A stretch of DNA of 64,000 nucleotides from an uncultured Alphaproteobacteria bacterium (GTDB lineage: Bacteria; Pseudomonadota; Alphaproteobacteria; JALCBB01). How positions within the stretch are numbered: position 1 is the stretch's first letter; the number at the start of each line of letters is the position of its first letter. Below the pieces are notes generated by a model. The model made no database searches. It saw nothing but the letters and a program-made list of their open reading frames with translations, and was not told the DNA's origin. A program made the position numbers and the translations under genes. Below, in pieces: positions 43,009-52,408 of this stretch. The DNA is taken from NCBI GenBank assembly GCA_958267355.1, contig OY279575.1:1620295-1684294 (forward strand). Reading direction: 5' to 3'.

Positions 43009-44337
43009 GTGCGCCTTGCCCTCCTTGCCTCCCTTATCATCGCCCTTGCTCTCGGCGTTGCACCGCTCCCCGCCCACGCCCAAAGCGTGGACGATGAACT
43101 CACCCTGCTCCGCTCACGCCTAGAAGCCCTAGAAAACGATTTCGGTACCCTGCTCCGTGCCCACCAAGAACTGGTCAAGCTACAACAAGACCAACGCCAA
43201 GACCTAACCAAAGCCCAAGAAGAACTCCGCAAAGCCCGCGAAAGCCAAGCCACGCAAACTTCTACCCGCCTGTCCGCCGCCGACCAGCAAGCCCTTGTCC
43301 AAACCGAACGCACCAGCCAAGCCGCCGCCCAAACCGCACAAGAAGCCGCTACCGCCAGCCAAGAAGCCGCAGATGCCTTGGCAAGCCTACGCACTGAGCT
43401 TATCGCCCTGACCGACGAGACAAAATCCGCACTCGCTGACGCCACCCGCCAAGCCGCAGAGTCAGCCAGCGAAGCCCAAGAAATCCTTGCCGCCATCCGC
43501 GAAGCCCAGCAGACAGAGCCACAAACCGCCGACACAGAAAGCGAAGCCGAGACAAGCGAAGCCCAAAGCACTCTTGCCAACAGCAATTCGCCTGAAGTGC
43601 GACTCCTGCTCGGACGCTTAGAAGAACTGGAAGGCTTACAACGCGCCACCACAGGCTCGCTAGAACAACTGGAATACCGCCTACGCACCCTAGAACAAGC
43701 CCTGCAGTCCGCCTTTTCGGCAGCCCCGCCCGATAGCGGCGTACAAAGCGAAGCCCTAGACGAATTCTCCAGCTCTGCCCTCACCCCCGAACAAGCAGGA
43801 GAAGACACAACAAGCACCGTACAAACCTTAGGCGAAGTTTCCGACTCAAGTCTGCAACAAGCCGCCCGCGAAGCCGCCGCATCGGCTTCGGTCTCGCTCG
43901 CCACCCTTGCCCCCAGCGAAACCGCAGAGACAGCAAGCCCCCGTGCCGCCGCCACACCGCAAGAGCAATACGCCATCGCCTTCGCTCTTCTACGCTCAAA
44001 CCAATACGCTGAAGCCGAAAGCGAACTTCGCACCTTCCTAGAGCAGTGGCCCGAAGATGCACTCGCCGACAATGCCCGCTACTGGCTGGGCGAAACGCTC
44101 TATGTCCGCAAAGAATACCAAGCCGCCGCCCGTGTCTTCGCCGAAGGATTAGACCGCGCTCCCGATGGTGCAAAAGCCCCCGACAACTTGCTCAAACTTG
44201 GCTTGTCGTTTTCTTCCCTGGGCGACAACGAAAAAGCCTGCCAAGTACTCTTAAGCCTAGCAACCCGCTATGTGGAAGCTCCTGAAACCATCCTGCGACG
44301 GGGTGAAGCGGAGAGAAACCGACTTGCCTGTCCCTGA
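43009..44337 (+). CDS. cpoB: Cell division coordinator CpoB / YbgF-like TPR protein
   Basis: A periplasmic protein that links Tol-Pal to peptidoglycan synthesis. From GTG 43009 a normal export signal runs to PAHA-Q. A long A/E/Q-rich coiled coil (residues about 30-240) and a low-complexity linker follow, then C-terminal TPR repeats starting TPQEQYAIAFALLRSNQYAEAESEL, with DALADNARYWLGETLYVRKEYQAAARVFAEG. At about 440 residues it is longer than E. coli CpoB because of the coiled coil. An upstream GTG at 42976 is less likely as it lacks a ribosome-binding site. The end overlaps tilS. Confidence 0.92.
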   Translation: MRLALLASLIIALALGVAPLPAHAQSVDDELTLLRSRLEALENDFGTLLRAHQELVKLQQDQRQDLTKAQEELRKARESQATQTSTRLSAADQQALVQTERTSQAAAQTAQEAATASQEAADALASLRTELIALTDETKSALADATRQAAESASEAQEILAAIREAQQTEPQTADTESEAETSEAQSTLANSNSPEVRLLLGRLEELEGLQRATTGSLEQLEYRLRTLEQALQSAFSAAPPDSGVQSEALDEFSSSALTPEQAGEDTTSTVQTLGEVSDSSLQQAAREAAASASVSLATLAPSETAETASPRAAATPQEQYAIAFALLRSNQYAEAESELRTFLEQWPEDALADNARYWLGETLYVRKEYQAAARVFAEGLDRAPDGAKAPDNLLKLGLSFSSLGDNEKACQVLLSLATRYVEAPETILRRGEAERNRLACP

Positions 44338-46258
44338 ACTCTTTCGTGAACAGTTTCGCGAACCCTGTCGCGAACAGCTTCGCGAACCCTTTCGCGAAAA
44401 TTTTCCTGTCCCGCTCGCCCTAGCCACTCATCTAGGGATGCACCCAAACAGCCCGCCCAATACAACAGCACTGCCGTCGCTGACACATCTTTTTGATTCA
44501 GCCCTTGCCCGTCTGCTGGCTCTGCCTGCCCATCCCGCCCATAGCCAGCGTACGCTCAATAGCCTTGCCCCTAGCTTAGGGCAGGGCTTTTCTCTGCCAC
44601 GGCTGGCAGTGGCTTTTTCAGGCGGCACCGATAGTCTCGCACTCTTGGCACTCACCGCAGACTGGGCACAGCGCAAGCATGCCCCGCCCCCCTTGGCACT
44701 TGTGGTCAATCATTCCTTGACTGCTGACTCCGCCCATCGTGCCACCCAAGCCCAAGAACTTGCCCGCACTTTAGGTGTGGCGGCGAAGGTTTTATCCAGC
44801 ACAGACTCTACGGACTCTATTAAGCCCAAGGCAGAACCAGCACACGGCGAAGCCGCGTTACACAAACACGGCGAAGCCGCGTTACACAAACACGGCGAAG
44901 CCGTGTTGCGCCGCCATCGCTACGCTTTGTTAGAGTCTGCTTGTCGCCAAGAAGGCTTGTTGTTCCTGCTCCTTGCCCACCAGCAGGATGACCTGCTGGA
45001 AACCTACCGCTTGCGTGTCGCTCGTGGCAGTAGCCCCTTCGGCTTGGCGGGAATTTCTGCTGTCCGTGACCTCGCCGAACTGCGACTTTTGCGTCCGCTC
45101 CTTGCCACGCCACGGACTGCTCTGGAAGACCATCTTGTCCAGACAGGGCTACAAGCCGTTGAAGACCCCACCAATGCCGCCCTTGTGCCAAATCCAAGGA
45201 ACACAAAAGGCACAAGCGAGACAAAAAACACAAAAAACACAAATAGGAATCAACGGGTACAACTGCGGATCAACTTGGCTCGCCTTCCCGCCTATGAGCG
45301 CAAGCGGATTTTAAACCACGAGCGCAAGGCAGTCCATTGCGCGGCGCAAGTCCGCGCCCAGAGAGAACAGCAAGCCGCTGATCTAGGCAGGCACCTTGCC
45401 AAGCTTTCGCCCTACGGATTTGCCACCCTTGAAAATGTTTCTGCTCTTACCTCTGCTCAAGCTGATATCCGTGTCTTAGTTTTGCGCGCGCTCTTTCAGG
45501 CGATTGGTGGCACTGCACCGACCCCAGAAGCCTTGCGTCCTTTGGCGACTCTCCTTGCCGCTTCTGCCCAAGGAGACAGCGAAGAAAACAAGGGCGAAGA
45601 AAACAAGGGGGAAGAAAATAAGGGGGAAGAAAATAAGGGGAAAGAAAATAAGGGGAAAGAAAATAAGGGGGAAGAAACCAAGGGGGAAAAGGTGGAAAAA
45701 GGCGGGAAAACACGAAAGAACAAGACAAGCAGAGGAAACAAGATGGGTAGCGAGGAAAAGCCTGCGCCTTCAATGCCAACCTGCCTTGCAGGCTGTCGGC
45801 TCATTCTGCCCGTCAGGCAAAACGCTCCTTTTTTGGTGGTGCGCGAGTCGGCGCGTCTGGCTCCTGCGCCCGCCCAAGCAGGATACCAAGTCTGGGACAA
45901 GCGGTTTGCCATTACCTTGCCCCACTCTAACCCCTACACGCAGATTGCCCCCTACACGGGCACGGCAAAAGCTGTGCGCCAACTTGTCCGCCAGCAGAAG
46001 AACGCAGACCTGCACCCAACTGCCGCACTTCCTGCTGTTGTGTTAAACAGCCTGCCCGTGCTTCTCAAAGCAGACGACTCGCCAAGCGACCCGCAGTTGC
46101 TTGTCCAAACGCTTCTTATGTTAACGGAAAATTTGGAGCTAACAAAAAATTCAAAAGACAAAAAAAGCACTACCACAAGACAAATTCGCTTCTTGCCCAG
46201 CCCCCCGCCTTTTTCAGCTCCCTTTGTGCCATTTTTTGTCTGCCGCTTTTTGCCCTAG
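44270..46258 (+). CDS. tilS: tRNA(Ile)-lysidine synthase TilS with low-complexity inserts
   Basis: Converts the wobble C of tRNA-Ile(CAU) to lysidine, essential for reading AUA. The N-type ATP pyrophosphatase domain has AVAFSGGTDSLALLAL (near residue 117), VVNHSLT and AHQQDDLLETYRLR, followed by GLAGI...LLRPLLATPR. At 662 residues it is far above the usual about 430-450. The excess comes from three repeats: FREQ/FREP (44342-44401), HGEAALHK (44843-44914) and EENKG (45581-45685), plus a K/T/N stretch. The start is uncertain: ATG 44270 overlaps cpoB by 68 nt, and ATG 44438 would skip the first repeat. Confidence 0.9.
   Translation: MWKLLKPSCDGVKRRETDLPVPELFREQFREPCREQLREPFRENFPVPLALATHLGMHPNSPPNTTALPSLTHLFDSALARLLALPAHPAHSQRTLNSLAPSLGQGFSLPRLAVAFSGGTDSLALLALTADWAQRKHAPPPLALVVNHSLTADSAHRATQAQELARTLGVAAKVLSSTDSTDSIKPKAEPAHGEAALHKHGEAALHKHGEAVLRRHRYALLESACRQEGLLFLLLAHQQDDLLETYRLRVARGSSPFGLAGISAVRDLAELRLLRPLLATPRTALEDHLVQTGLQAVEDPTNAALVPNPRNTKGTSETKNTKNTNRNQRVQLRINLARLPAYERKRILNHERKAVHCAAQVRAQREQQAADLGRHLAKLSPYGFATLENVSALTSAQADIRVLVLRALFQAIGGTAPTPEALRPLATLLAASAQGDSEENKGEENKGEENKGEENKGKENKGKENKGEETKGEKVEKGGKTRKNKTSRGNKMGSEEKPAPSMPTCLAGCRLILPVRQNAPFLVVRESARLAPAPAQAGYQVWDKRFAITLPHSNPYTQIAPYTGTAKAVRQLVRQQKNADLHPTAALPAVVLNSLPVLLKADDSPSDPQLLVQTLLMLTENLELTKNSKDKKSTTTRQIRFLPSPPPFSAPFVPFFVCRFLP
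44342..44401 (+). repeat. 12-bp tandem repeat, 5 units, near the 5' end of tilS
   Basis: Units such as TTTCGCGAACCC alternate with TTTCGTGAACAG from 44342. Several contain the palindrome TTCGCGAA. If translated they give FREQ/FREP. The array starts right after the cpoB stop codon. Confidence 0.85.
44843..44914 (+). repeat. 24-bp tandem repeat, 3 units, in tilS
   Basis: CACGGCGAAGCCGCGTTACA plus CAAA repeats at 44843 and 44867, with a diverged third copy at 44891. It encodes HGEAALHK units between the signature motifs of the ATPase domain. Confidence 0.9.
45581..45685 (+). repeat. 15-bp tandem repeat, 7 units, in tilS
   Basis: Purine-rich units of the form GAAGAAAATAAGGGG occur at 45581, 45596, 45611, 45626, 45641, 45656 and 45671. 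They encode EENKG/KENKG and sit between the catalytic and C-terminal domains. Confidence 0.92.
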
Positions 46259-46361
46259 AAAAAGAAGAAGAAACACAGAAAACAGAAAACAAAAGCCAAA
46301 AACAAAAAGCCGCAGAAACTTGCCCTCGTAAAATTCCGCAGTATTTACCGCAAAATTTCCC

Positions 46362-46391
46362 CTTGCACCCCGCCCCGCCAGTGCCTAAATT
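46362..46391 (+). promoter_or_regulatory. Candidate heat-shock (RpoH-type) promoter of ftsH
   Basis: CTTGCAC and CCTAAAT, 15 nt apart, resemble a sigma-32-type -35/-10 pair and lie about 120 nt before the ftsH start. ftsH is a known RpoH target in several proteobacteria. The match is partial. Confidence 0.3.
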
Positions 46392-46514
46392 AGATATAGA
46401 CCCTATACAGACCCCACACAGCCCCCTGCGACTGACTGCGCCCTGTCTCTCAACAGCGTTTCCTGACAGTGCCTACCAACAGCGACTCTCAACAGCGACT
46501 TCTGACAACGGCTT

Positions 46515-48464
46515 ATGAAATCTCGTCCGAATATCATCTTCTGGATCATCCTGCTCTTTCTGGGCTTGGCACTCTTCAACCTGTTTCGGGGTGAGCTACC
46601 CGATGCCGCCCGCGAGCGGATGAGCTACACCGAGTTTCTAGCCGCCGTAGATGGCAATCGCATTTCGGCGGTGACTCTGCGGGGTAATTCCATCAGCGGA
46701 CACTTGAACGATGGTCGCGCTTTTCAAACCTATGCTCCTGACGACCCAGGGTTGATTCCGCGCCTGACCGCGAGCGGAGTCGCCATTGAAGCCCGTCCGT
46801 CAGAAGGCGGAAATCCGTTGCTGTCAATCTTTATTTCGTGGTTTCCGATGCTACTGCTTATTGGCATTTGGATCTTCTTCTTGCGCCAGATGCAGTCAGG
46901 TGGCGGACGCGCCCTTGGCTTCGGCAAATCCCGTGCCCGCTTGCTTAACGAACGCACAGGACGAGTCACCTTCGCCGATGTCGCAGGAATTGAAGAAGCC
47001 AAGGAAGAGTTAGAAGAAGTCGTAGATTTCTTGCGCGACCCGCAAAAGTTTCAACGTTTGGGCGGACGGATTCCGAAAGGAGTCTTGCTGGTTGGCCCAC
47101 CAGGTACAGGAAAAACTTTGCTGGCGCGTGCCATCGCGGGTGAAGCGGGTGTGCCTTTCTTTACCATCTCAGGCTCGGACTTTGTTGAGATGTTCGTCGG
47201 AGTCGGTGCCAGCCGTGTCCGCGATATGTTTGAGCAGGGCAAGAAAAGTGCGCCCTGCATCATCTTCGTCGATGAAATAGATGCTGTCGGACGACACCGT
47301 GGCGCAGGCTTGGGCGGGGGCAATGACGAACGCGAACAAACGCTCAATCAGCTCCTTGTGGAAATGGATGGGTTTGAAGCCAACGAAGGGGTAATCCTAA
47401 TTGCCGCGACCAACCGCCCCGATGTGCTAGACCCTGCACTTCTGCGTCCTGGACGGTTTGACCGTCAGGTGGTCGTGCCAAACCCCGATATTGACGGGCG
47501 CGAAAAAATCTTGCGGGTGCATACCCGCAAAGTGCCTTTGGCTCCGAATGTGGAGCTACGGGTCTTGGCGCGTGGCACACCGGGCTTTTCAGGCGCAGAC
47601 CTTGCCAATCTTGCCAACGAAGCCGCTCTGCTGGCAGCACGGGCGGGGAAACGCTATGTCACCCAAGCCGACTTTGAACGCGCCAAAGATAAGGTGCTGA
47701 TGGGTGCCGAACGCCGTTCGCTGGCGATGACCGAAGAAGAAAAAGAACTCACCGCCTACCACGAAGCAGGACACGCCTTAGTCGGATTGCATGTGGAAGG
47801 AAATGATCCTTTGCACAAGGTTACGATTATTCCGCGCGGACGGGCACTGGGCGTGACGATGAATCTGCCCGAACACGATCGCTACGGCTTGAAGCACTCG
47901 GAAATTTTAGCCCGTCTGGCGATGATGTACGGCGGGCGAGTCGCCGAAGAAATCATCTACGGAGCCGAAAATGTTACCACGGGGGCGGGGAATGATATCC
48001 AACAAGCTACCGACTTAGTCCGCCGTGCCATCACCGAATGGGGAATGAGCGAAGAGCTGGGTGCCATTCGCTTCAACGAAAACCAAGAAGAAATTTTCTT
48101 AGGCCATTCGGTAGCACGGCAACAGGGAATATCAGAAGAAACGGCAAAACGTATTGACGCAGAAATTGCCCGCGTTTTGAAAGAAGCCGAAGACCGCGCC
48201 CGCTCCGTGTTGCTGGAACACCGCGAAGAGCTAGAAAAACTCGCCCGCGGCCTTTTGGAATACGAAACCTTGAATGCAGAAGAAGTTCAAGCTGTTTTGC
48301 GCGGTGAGTCGCTTGCTCGCCACGGCGAAATGCGTGCGGCTCCTGAAGCCAAAAGCACCCTGCCAACCACCGAGCCCAAAAGCGACAGCCAAGACGAAGA
48401 CTCAGACACAGCAGAACGCAAAAGCCGACTCGGTGGCGGACTCGCACCCGAAGGCGTGCATTGA
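46515..48464 (+). CDS. ftsH: ATP-dependent zinc metalloprotease FtsH
   Basis: A membrane-bound AAA+ protease that degrades misfolded membrane proteins and regulators. Two N-terminal transmembrane helices (residues 7-23 and 103-123) flank a periplasmic domain; the AAA+ module has GPPGTGKT at 194-201, the pore motif [17 protein letters not shown] and the SRH region [20 protein letters not shown]. The zinc site HEAGH lies at about residue 417. The 649 residues fit the family. The spacer of 256 bp upstream contains degenerate CAACAGCGACT repeats (46448-46510). Confidence 0.97.
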   Translation: MKSRPNIIFWIILLFLGLALFNLFRGELPDAARERMSYTEFLAAVDGNRISAVTLRGNSISGHLNDGRAFQTYAPDDPGLIPRLTASGVAIEARPSEGGNPLLSIFISWFPMLLLIGIWIFFLRQMQSGGGRALGFGKSRARLLNERTGRVTFADVAGIEEAKEELEEVVDFLRDPQKFQRLGGRIPKGVLLVGPPGTGKTLLARAIAGEAGVPFFTISGSDFVEMFVGVGASRVRDMFEQGKKSAPCIIFVDEIDAVGRHRGAGLGGGNDEREQTLNQLLVEMDGFEANEGVILIAATNRPDVLDPALLRPGRFDRQVVVPNPDIDGREKILRVHTRKVPLAPNVELRVLARGTPGFSGADLANLANEAALLAARAGKRYVTQADFERAKDKVLMGAERRSLAMTEEEKELTAYHEAGHALVGLHVEGNDPLHKVTIIPRGRALGVTMNLPEHDRYGLKHSEILARLAMMYGGRVAEEIIYGAENVTTGAGNDIQQATDLVRRAITEWGMSEELGAIRFNENQEEIFLGHSVARQQGISEETAKRIDAEIARVLKEAEDRARSVLLEHREELEKLARGLLEYETLNAEEVQAVLRGESLARHGEMRAAPEAKSTLPTTEPKSDSQDEDSDTAERKSRLGGGLAPEGVH

Positions 48465-49318
48465 GCACAGATCAGCCCCGCAGTTGGGCGGGGCTTAGGC
48501 TGGCGACAGAAATGCCCCTGATTATGGGGGTGGTGAATCTGACTCCCGACTCGTTTTTTGATGGCGGAGCTTTTGCAGATAGCGCGTCAGGACTCCGCCA
48601 CGCCGAACAACTCCTAGAAGACGGAGCTGATATTTTGGATCTGGGGGCTGAGTCCAGCCGTCCAGGAGCCACAGCCGTACCCCTCGAAGAAGAGTGGGCA
48701 AGGCTTGCCCCTGTGCTGAGCGCACTTGCCAAACGGACACCCCGCCCCGTTATCTCTGTAGATACCAGCAAGCCCGAGCTCTTCCTGCGGGCGTGGCAAG
48801 AAGGCGCGCAAGTGCTTAACGACATCAACGGCTTTCGTAGCCCACAGGCTTGGCAGGTGGCAGGACAAACCGATGCGGCTTTGATTGCCATGCATATGCA
48901 AGGTACGCCGCAGACGATGCAGAAAGCTCCGCGGTACGAAGATGTGATTGGCGAGATCAGCGCGTTTTTCGCCCAACAGATCAGTCACGCCGAAAGTCAC
49001 GGAATTGCCAAAAGCCGACTCGCCCTAGACCCCGGAATTGGCTTTGGCAAAACCCTGCACCATAATTTAGAAATTCTGCAAAACCTTGACGCTTTTTTGC
49101 CTCTTGCCTGTCCGTTGGTCATCGGGGTTTCGCGCAAATCGTGGATTGCCGAACTGGATGGAGAGCCAAGAGCCAAAGACCCAGAAGCCCGTTTGCCAGG
49201 CTCGCTGGCAGGAGCCCTTGCCGCCGCTCGCAAGGGGGCTGGGGTTTTGCGTGTCCATGATGTGCGCGAAACCCTTCAAGCCCTGCGGATTGCCCGCGGG
49301 CTGGGCTTGCTGCAATAG
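48461..49318 (+). CDS. folP: Dihydropteroate synthase
   Basis: Joins p-aminobenzoate to the pterin pyrophosphate in folate synthesis; the target of sulfonamides. The TIM-barrel motifs are [30 protein letters not shown], the [10 protein letters not shown] loop and [10 protein letters not shown]. The length of 285 is typical. TTG start overlapping the ftsH stop (TTGA); an ATG at 48512 is the fallback. The ftsH-folP-glmM order is well conserved in proteobacteria. Confidence 0.94.
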   Translation: MSTDQPRSWAGLRLATEMPLIMGVVNLTPDSFFDGGAFADSASGLRHAEQLLEDGADILDLGAESSRPGATAVPLEEEWARLAPVLSALAKRTPRPVISVDTSKPELFLRAWQEGAQVLNDINGFRSPQAWQVAGQTDAALIAMHMQGTPQTMQKAPRYEDVIGEISAFFAQQISHAESHGIAKSRLALDPGIGFGKTLHHNLEILQNLDAFLPLACPLVIGVSRKSWIAELDGEPRAKDPEARLPGSLAGALAAARKGAGVLRVHDVRETLQALRIARGLGLLQ

Positions 49319-49495
49319 AGTCCCCCACAGAAAATACCACGGCAAATGGCACAGAAAATACCACGGCAAACACCACAGAAAACGCCACGGAAAACACCCA
49401 ACAAACACCACGGCAAACCCCACAACAAATCGCCATAATCGATTGGCACACCTTCAATTTCCCTCCTGTTGTTCTTGCCTTATAGTTAGCCCTCT
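49319..49495 (+). repeat. Degenerate repeat in the folP-glmM spacer
   Basis: Units of the kind CACAGAAAATACCACGGCAAA recur every 12-24 bp between about 49325 and 49432. No gene or terminator is evident. Confidence 0.6.
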
Positions 49496-51253
49496 ATGTC
49501 TGCTGTGCGCTCCACTTCTACGACTCGCCCGCCGCGTCTCTTCGGCACCGACGGAATGCGCGGTGCTGTCAATCAAGAGCCGATTACCGCCGCCACAGTG
49601 CTTGCCGTGGCAATGGCGGCGGCGGCAAGCCTACGCCGCACCAATCGCCACAGCCATACCCCGCGAGTCGTCATCGGCAAGGACACGCGCCTTGGCAACT
49701 ATATGCTGGAGTCAGCACTAGAAGCAGGCTTCACCTCTATGGGTATGGAAGTTGTGCTTTTGGGCCCTGCACCGACTCCTGCGGTTTCAATGTTAACCCG
49801 CTCCATGCGGGCAGATTTGGGAGTGATGATTTCTGCGTCGCACAATCCGTATCACGACAGCGGCTTGAAGTTTTTCGGCTCCGACGGATACAAGCTTCCC
49901 GACAGCAAAGAAAAAGAAATCGCCAGCAAAGCTCAAGCCGCACGACGCGGCACCTTGCCGCTGGCAGCAGGTGAAGATCTAGGGCGTGCCCGCCGCTTGG
50001 ATGATGCCATCGGGCGGTACATTGAATACGCCAAGAATTCCTTTCCGAGTCATCTAAGCCTAGAGGGTTGTCGCTTGGTTTTAGATTGCGCCAATGGTGC
50101 TGCCTATAAAGTCGCGCCTACAGTCTTTCGTGAGTTGGGAGCAGAAGTGCGCTTGCTCTCGGCGACTCCTGATGGACGCAACATTAATGCCGATTGTGGA
50201 GCGGTACATCCGCAGGCAATGTGCCGTGAGACGCGGCGTGTCGGTGCCCGCTTGGGTATTGCTCTTGATGGCGATGCAGACCGCGTTATTTTTTCTGACG
50301 AACGCGGACAGCGGGTTGATGGCGACCAAGTCCTAGCACTGGTTGCTCGTTCGTGGGCGCAAGCGGGGCGGCTCAAGGGCAAGGCGATTGTTGCGACTGA
50401 TATGTCCAATCTTGGGCTGGAACAGTACTTGGACGAGCTAGGGCTTGCCCTAAAACGCGCTCCTGTCGGTGACCGCTATGTGCTGGAAGCCATGCGCCGC
50501 CACGGGTGCAACCTTGGCGGCGAGGAGTCGGGGCATGTCATCTTGTCAGATCTCGCCACCACAGGAGACGGAGTCATTGCCGCTCTGCAGGTCTTGGCGG
50601 TCTTGCTCGGCAATCGCCGCCACAAAGCGTCAGAAGCCTTTCGCTTGTTTGACCCTGTGCCGCAAGTGCGGCGTGATATTGTCTTTGCCTCGCAAGCGGC
50701 GGCAGAAGCCTGTCTGGCAAGTGCGCAGTTGCGTTCTGTGCGTACTCGTGTTGATGGGTTGTTGAAGTCTGTGCCGCATCGGGTCTTGGTGCGGGCTTCG
50801 GGCACTGAGCCTTTGCTCCGCGTTATGGTGGAGTGTCAGGACAAAGCCCGTGGCGCACGGGCGGCAAGTCTGTTGCAACAGGAAGCCCAAAGCCAAGCAA
50901 AGACAAAATCTAAGGGAACAAAAGCCAAGGGAATAAAAGCCAAGGGAACAAAATCCACAGGCAAGGCGAAAGCTCCAGTAGGGACAAAAGCCACGGGAAA
51001 GGCGAAAGCCAAGGGAAAAGCGAAAGCCAAAGGAAAGGCGAAAGCCAAGGGCAGGGCGAAAGCCGAGGGAAAAGGAAAATCTACGCTAAGGGCAAAAGCT
51101 AAGGCAGGGGCGCATACCAAGAAAAGTACCAAGAAAAGTCCCGAGAAAAGTGCCAAGAAAAGTGCCAAGAAAAGCGTTAAGAAAAGCACCAAGAAGAAAA
51201 GCACCAAGAAAAGAGCGAAAGTGAAAAAGTCAAAGCCGAAAAAGCAATCCTAA
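49496..51253 (+). CDS. glmM: Phosphoglucosamine mutase with a lysine-rich C-terminal tail
   Basis: Converts glucosamine 6-phosphate to the 1-phosphate for peptidoglycan and LPS synthesis. Motifs are FGTDGMRGAVN, the phosphoserine loop MISASHNPYHDSGLKFFG (near residue 114), the metal loop DGDADRVIFSDERG and the sugar/phosphate motifs GGEESGH and RASGTEPLLRVMVE. The enzyme ends by about residue 462, as usual; another about 120 residues of K/A/G/S/T repeats follow, encoded by 18-bp and 12-bp arrays. The tail resembles histone H1-like bacterial tails, and no such extension is known to me for GlmM. Confidence 0.95.
   Translation: MSAVRSTSTTRPPRLFGTDGMRGAVNQEPITAATVLAVAMAAAASLRRTNRHSHTPRVVIGKDTRLGNYMLESALEAGFTSMGMEVVLLGPAPTPAVSMLTRSMRADLGVMISASHNPYHDSGLKFFGSDGYKLPDSKEKEIASKAQAARRGTLPLAAGEDLGRARRLDDAIGRYIEYAKNSFPSHLSLEGCRLVLDCANGAAYKVAPTVFRELGAEVRLLSATPDGRNINADCGAVHPQAMCRETRRVGARLGIALDGDADRVIFSDERGQRVDGDQVLALVARSWAQAGRLKGKAIVATDMSNLGLEQYLDELGLALKRAPVGDRYVLEAMRRHGCNLGGEESGHVILSDLATTGDGVIAALQVLAVLLGNRRHKASEAFRLFDPVPQVRRDIVFASQAAAEACLASAQLRSVRTRVDGLLKSVPHRVLVRASGTEPLLRVMVECQDKARGARAASLLQQEAQSQAKTKSKGTKAKGIKAKGTKSTGKAKAPVGTKATGKAKAKGKAKAKGKAKAKGRAKAEGKGKSTLRAKAKAGAHTKKSTKKSPEKSAKKSAKKSVKKSTKKKSTKKRAKVKKSKPKKQS
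50887..51250 (+). repeat. Lysine-rich coding repeats in the glmM tail (18-bp and 12-bp arrays)
   Basis: AAAGCCAAGGGAAAAGCG-type 18-bp units start at 51005, 51023, 51041 and 51059; AGTGCCAAGAAA-type 12-bp units start at 51125, 51137, 51149, 51161, 51173 and 51185. Earlier degenerate units (50905-50960) encode KGTKAKG. All keep the frame open to the glmM stop. Confidence 0.92.
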
Positions 51254-51271
51254 ACCCACACTCCGATTCTT

Positions 51272-52168
51272 ATGGCAGACCTAAAACAAGCCCCCGTCTC
51301 GCGCCGTCTTTCCGCCAAGGGTACAGCCCACGGCGGCGAAGGCTTGGGGCGGGTCTTGATCATCGCAGGCTCCGACTCAGGGGGTGGAGCGGGAATTCAA
51401 GCCGATATCAAAGCCGTGACTGCACTCGCAGGCTATGCGGCAACAGCGGTGACAGCCCTGACAGCACAAGACACGAAGCGGGTGGCGGCGATTCATGCCC
51501 CGCCGCCTGATTTTTTGCGTCTGCAGATGGCAATGGTCTTGGACGACATCGGTGCCGACGCAATCAAGCTGGGTATGCTCCACGACGCGGCAACGGTGGA
51601 GCTGGTCGCAGACTTTTTGAGCGAACAGGCACGCGATATCCCTACCGTTGCTGACCCTGTACTAATCTCGGCAGGCGGAGACAGATTGCTCGCCCACAAC
51701 GCCGAACAGCTTTTGATTAAACGCATCTTGCCTTTGGCAACGGTGCTGACTCCGAACCTGCCCGAAGCCGAAACGCTTTTGGGCAGACCGATTGTCCACG
51801 AAGAAGCGGCTCTGCGCGAGGCGGCAAGTACCCTGCGCCAACTTGGTAGCTATGCAGTCTTGCTCAAGGGCGGACATCTACGCAAAAGCGATGGTAGCCC
51901 GACTCACCAAGTCCTAGATGTTTTGGCACTGCCCGAACGCACCGAGTGCTATCGCACCAGCCGTATAGAAGTCCGCGGTGAGCCCCACGGCACAGGATGC
52001 ACTCTGGCAAGTGCTGTGGCTTGTGGCTTGGCTCGCGGCTTGTCGGTGGTGGAAGCCGTAGAAGCCGCTCGTGCCTATCTGTTGGGAGCTTTGCGCACCG
52101 CCCAAGGCTTTGGCAGTGGCAATACGCCGCTTAAGCACTCTTGGCGGGTGGCTCCTGAGTATCCTTAA
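51272..52168 (+). CDS. thiD: Hydroxymethylpyrimidine/phosphomethylpyrimidine kinase
   Basis: Phosphorylates HMP twice on the way to thiamine diphosphate, the cofactor of the transketolase in this window. The ribokinase-like motifs IAGSDSGGGAGIQADIKA, VTALTAQ, DPVLISAGGDRLL and the anion-hole motif GTGCTLASAVACGLA are all present. ATG 51272; the 25 residues before the domain are variable. It is placed 18 nt after glmM. Confidence 0.94.
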   Translation: MADLKQAPVSRRLSAKGTAHGGEGLGRVLIIAGSDSGGGAGIQADIKAVTALAGYAATAVTALTAQDTKRVAAIHAPPPDFLRLQMAMVLDDIGADAIKLGMLHDAATVELVADFLSEQARDIPTVADPVLISAGGDRLLAHNAEQLLIKRILPLATVLTPNLPEAETLLGRPIVHEEAALREAASTLRQLGSYAVLLKGGHLRKSDGSPTHQVLDVLALPERTECYRTSRIEVRGEPHGTGCTLASAVACGLARGLSVVEAVEAARAYLLGALRTAQGFGSGNTPLKHSWRVAPEYP

Positions 52169-52408
52169 AGAAGCGAACGACAAGCAGACGACAAGGGGAG
52201 GGCAAAGCCGCACAAAGCCGCGCAAAGCCGTAAGGCGAACAAACGACAAGGGAACAAACGACAAGGGAACAGATGACAAAGCAACAGATGACAAAGCAAC
52301 AGATGACAAGGCGAAGGGCAAAGCCGCTTGGTTATTTGCTCTCTCTATTCTCTCTATTATTTTGTGGCTCAATTCTTGTGGCACAGTTTTCAGGCAAACG
52401 CAGTTTCT
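52169..52408. repeat. 15-bp degenerate repeat between convergent genes
   Basis: From about 52175 to 52312 GACAAGGGAACAAAC and GACAAAGCAACAGAT units of 15 bp dominate, after looser GCACAAAGCC units. It separates thiD from the convergent transporter. No hairpin terminator is recognised. Confidence 0.75.

Noticed and set aside
43002-44072. Long minus-strand open frame (356 codons) opposite cpoB
   Set aside because: It is the antisense of the A/E/Q-rich coiled-coil region of cpoB; its S/R/A-rich composition and lack of motifs mark it as a shadow.
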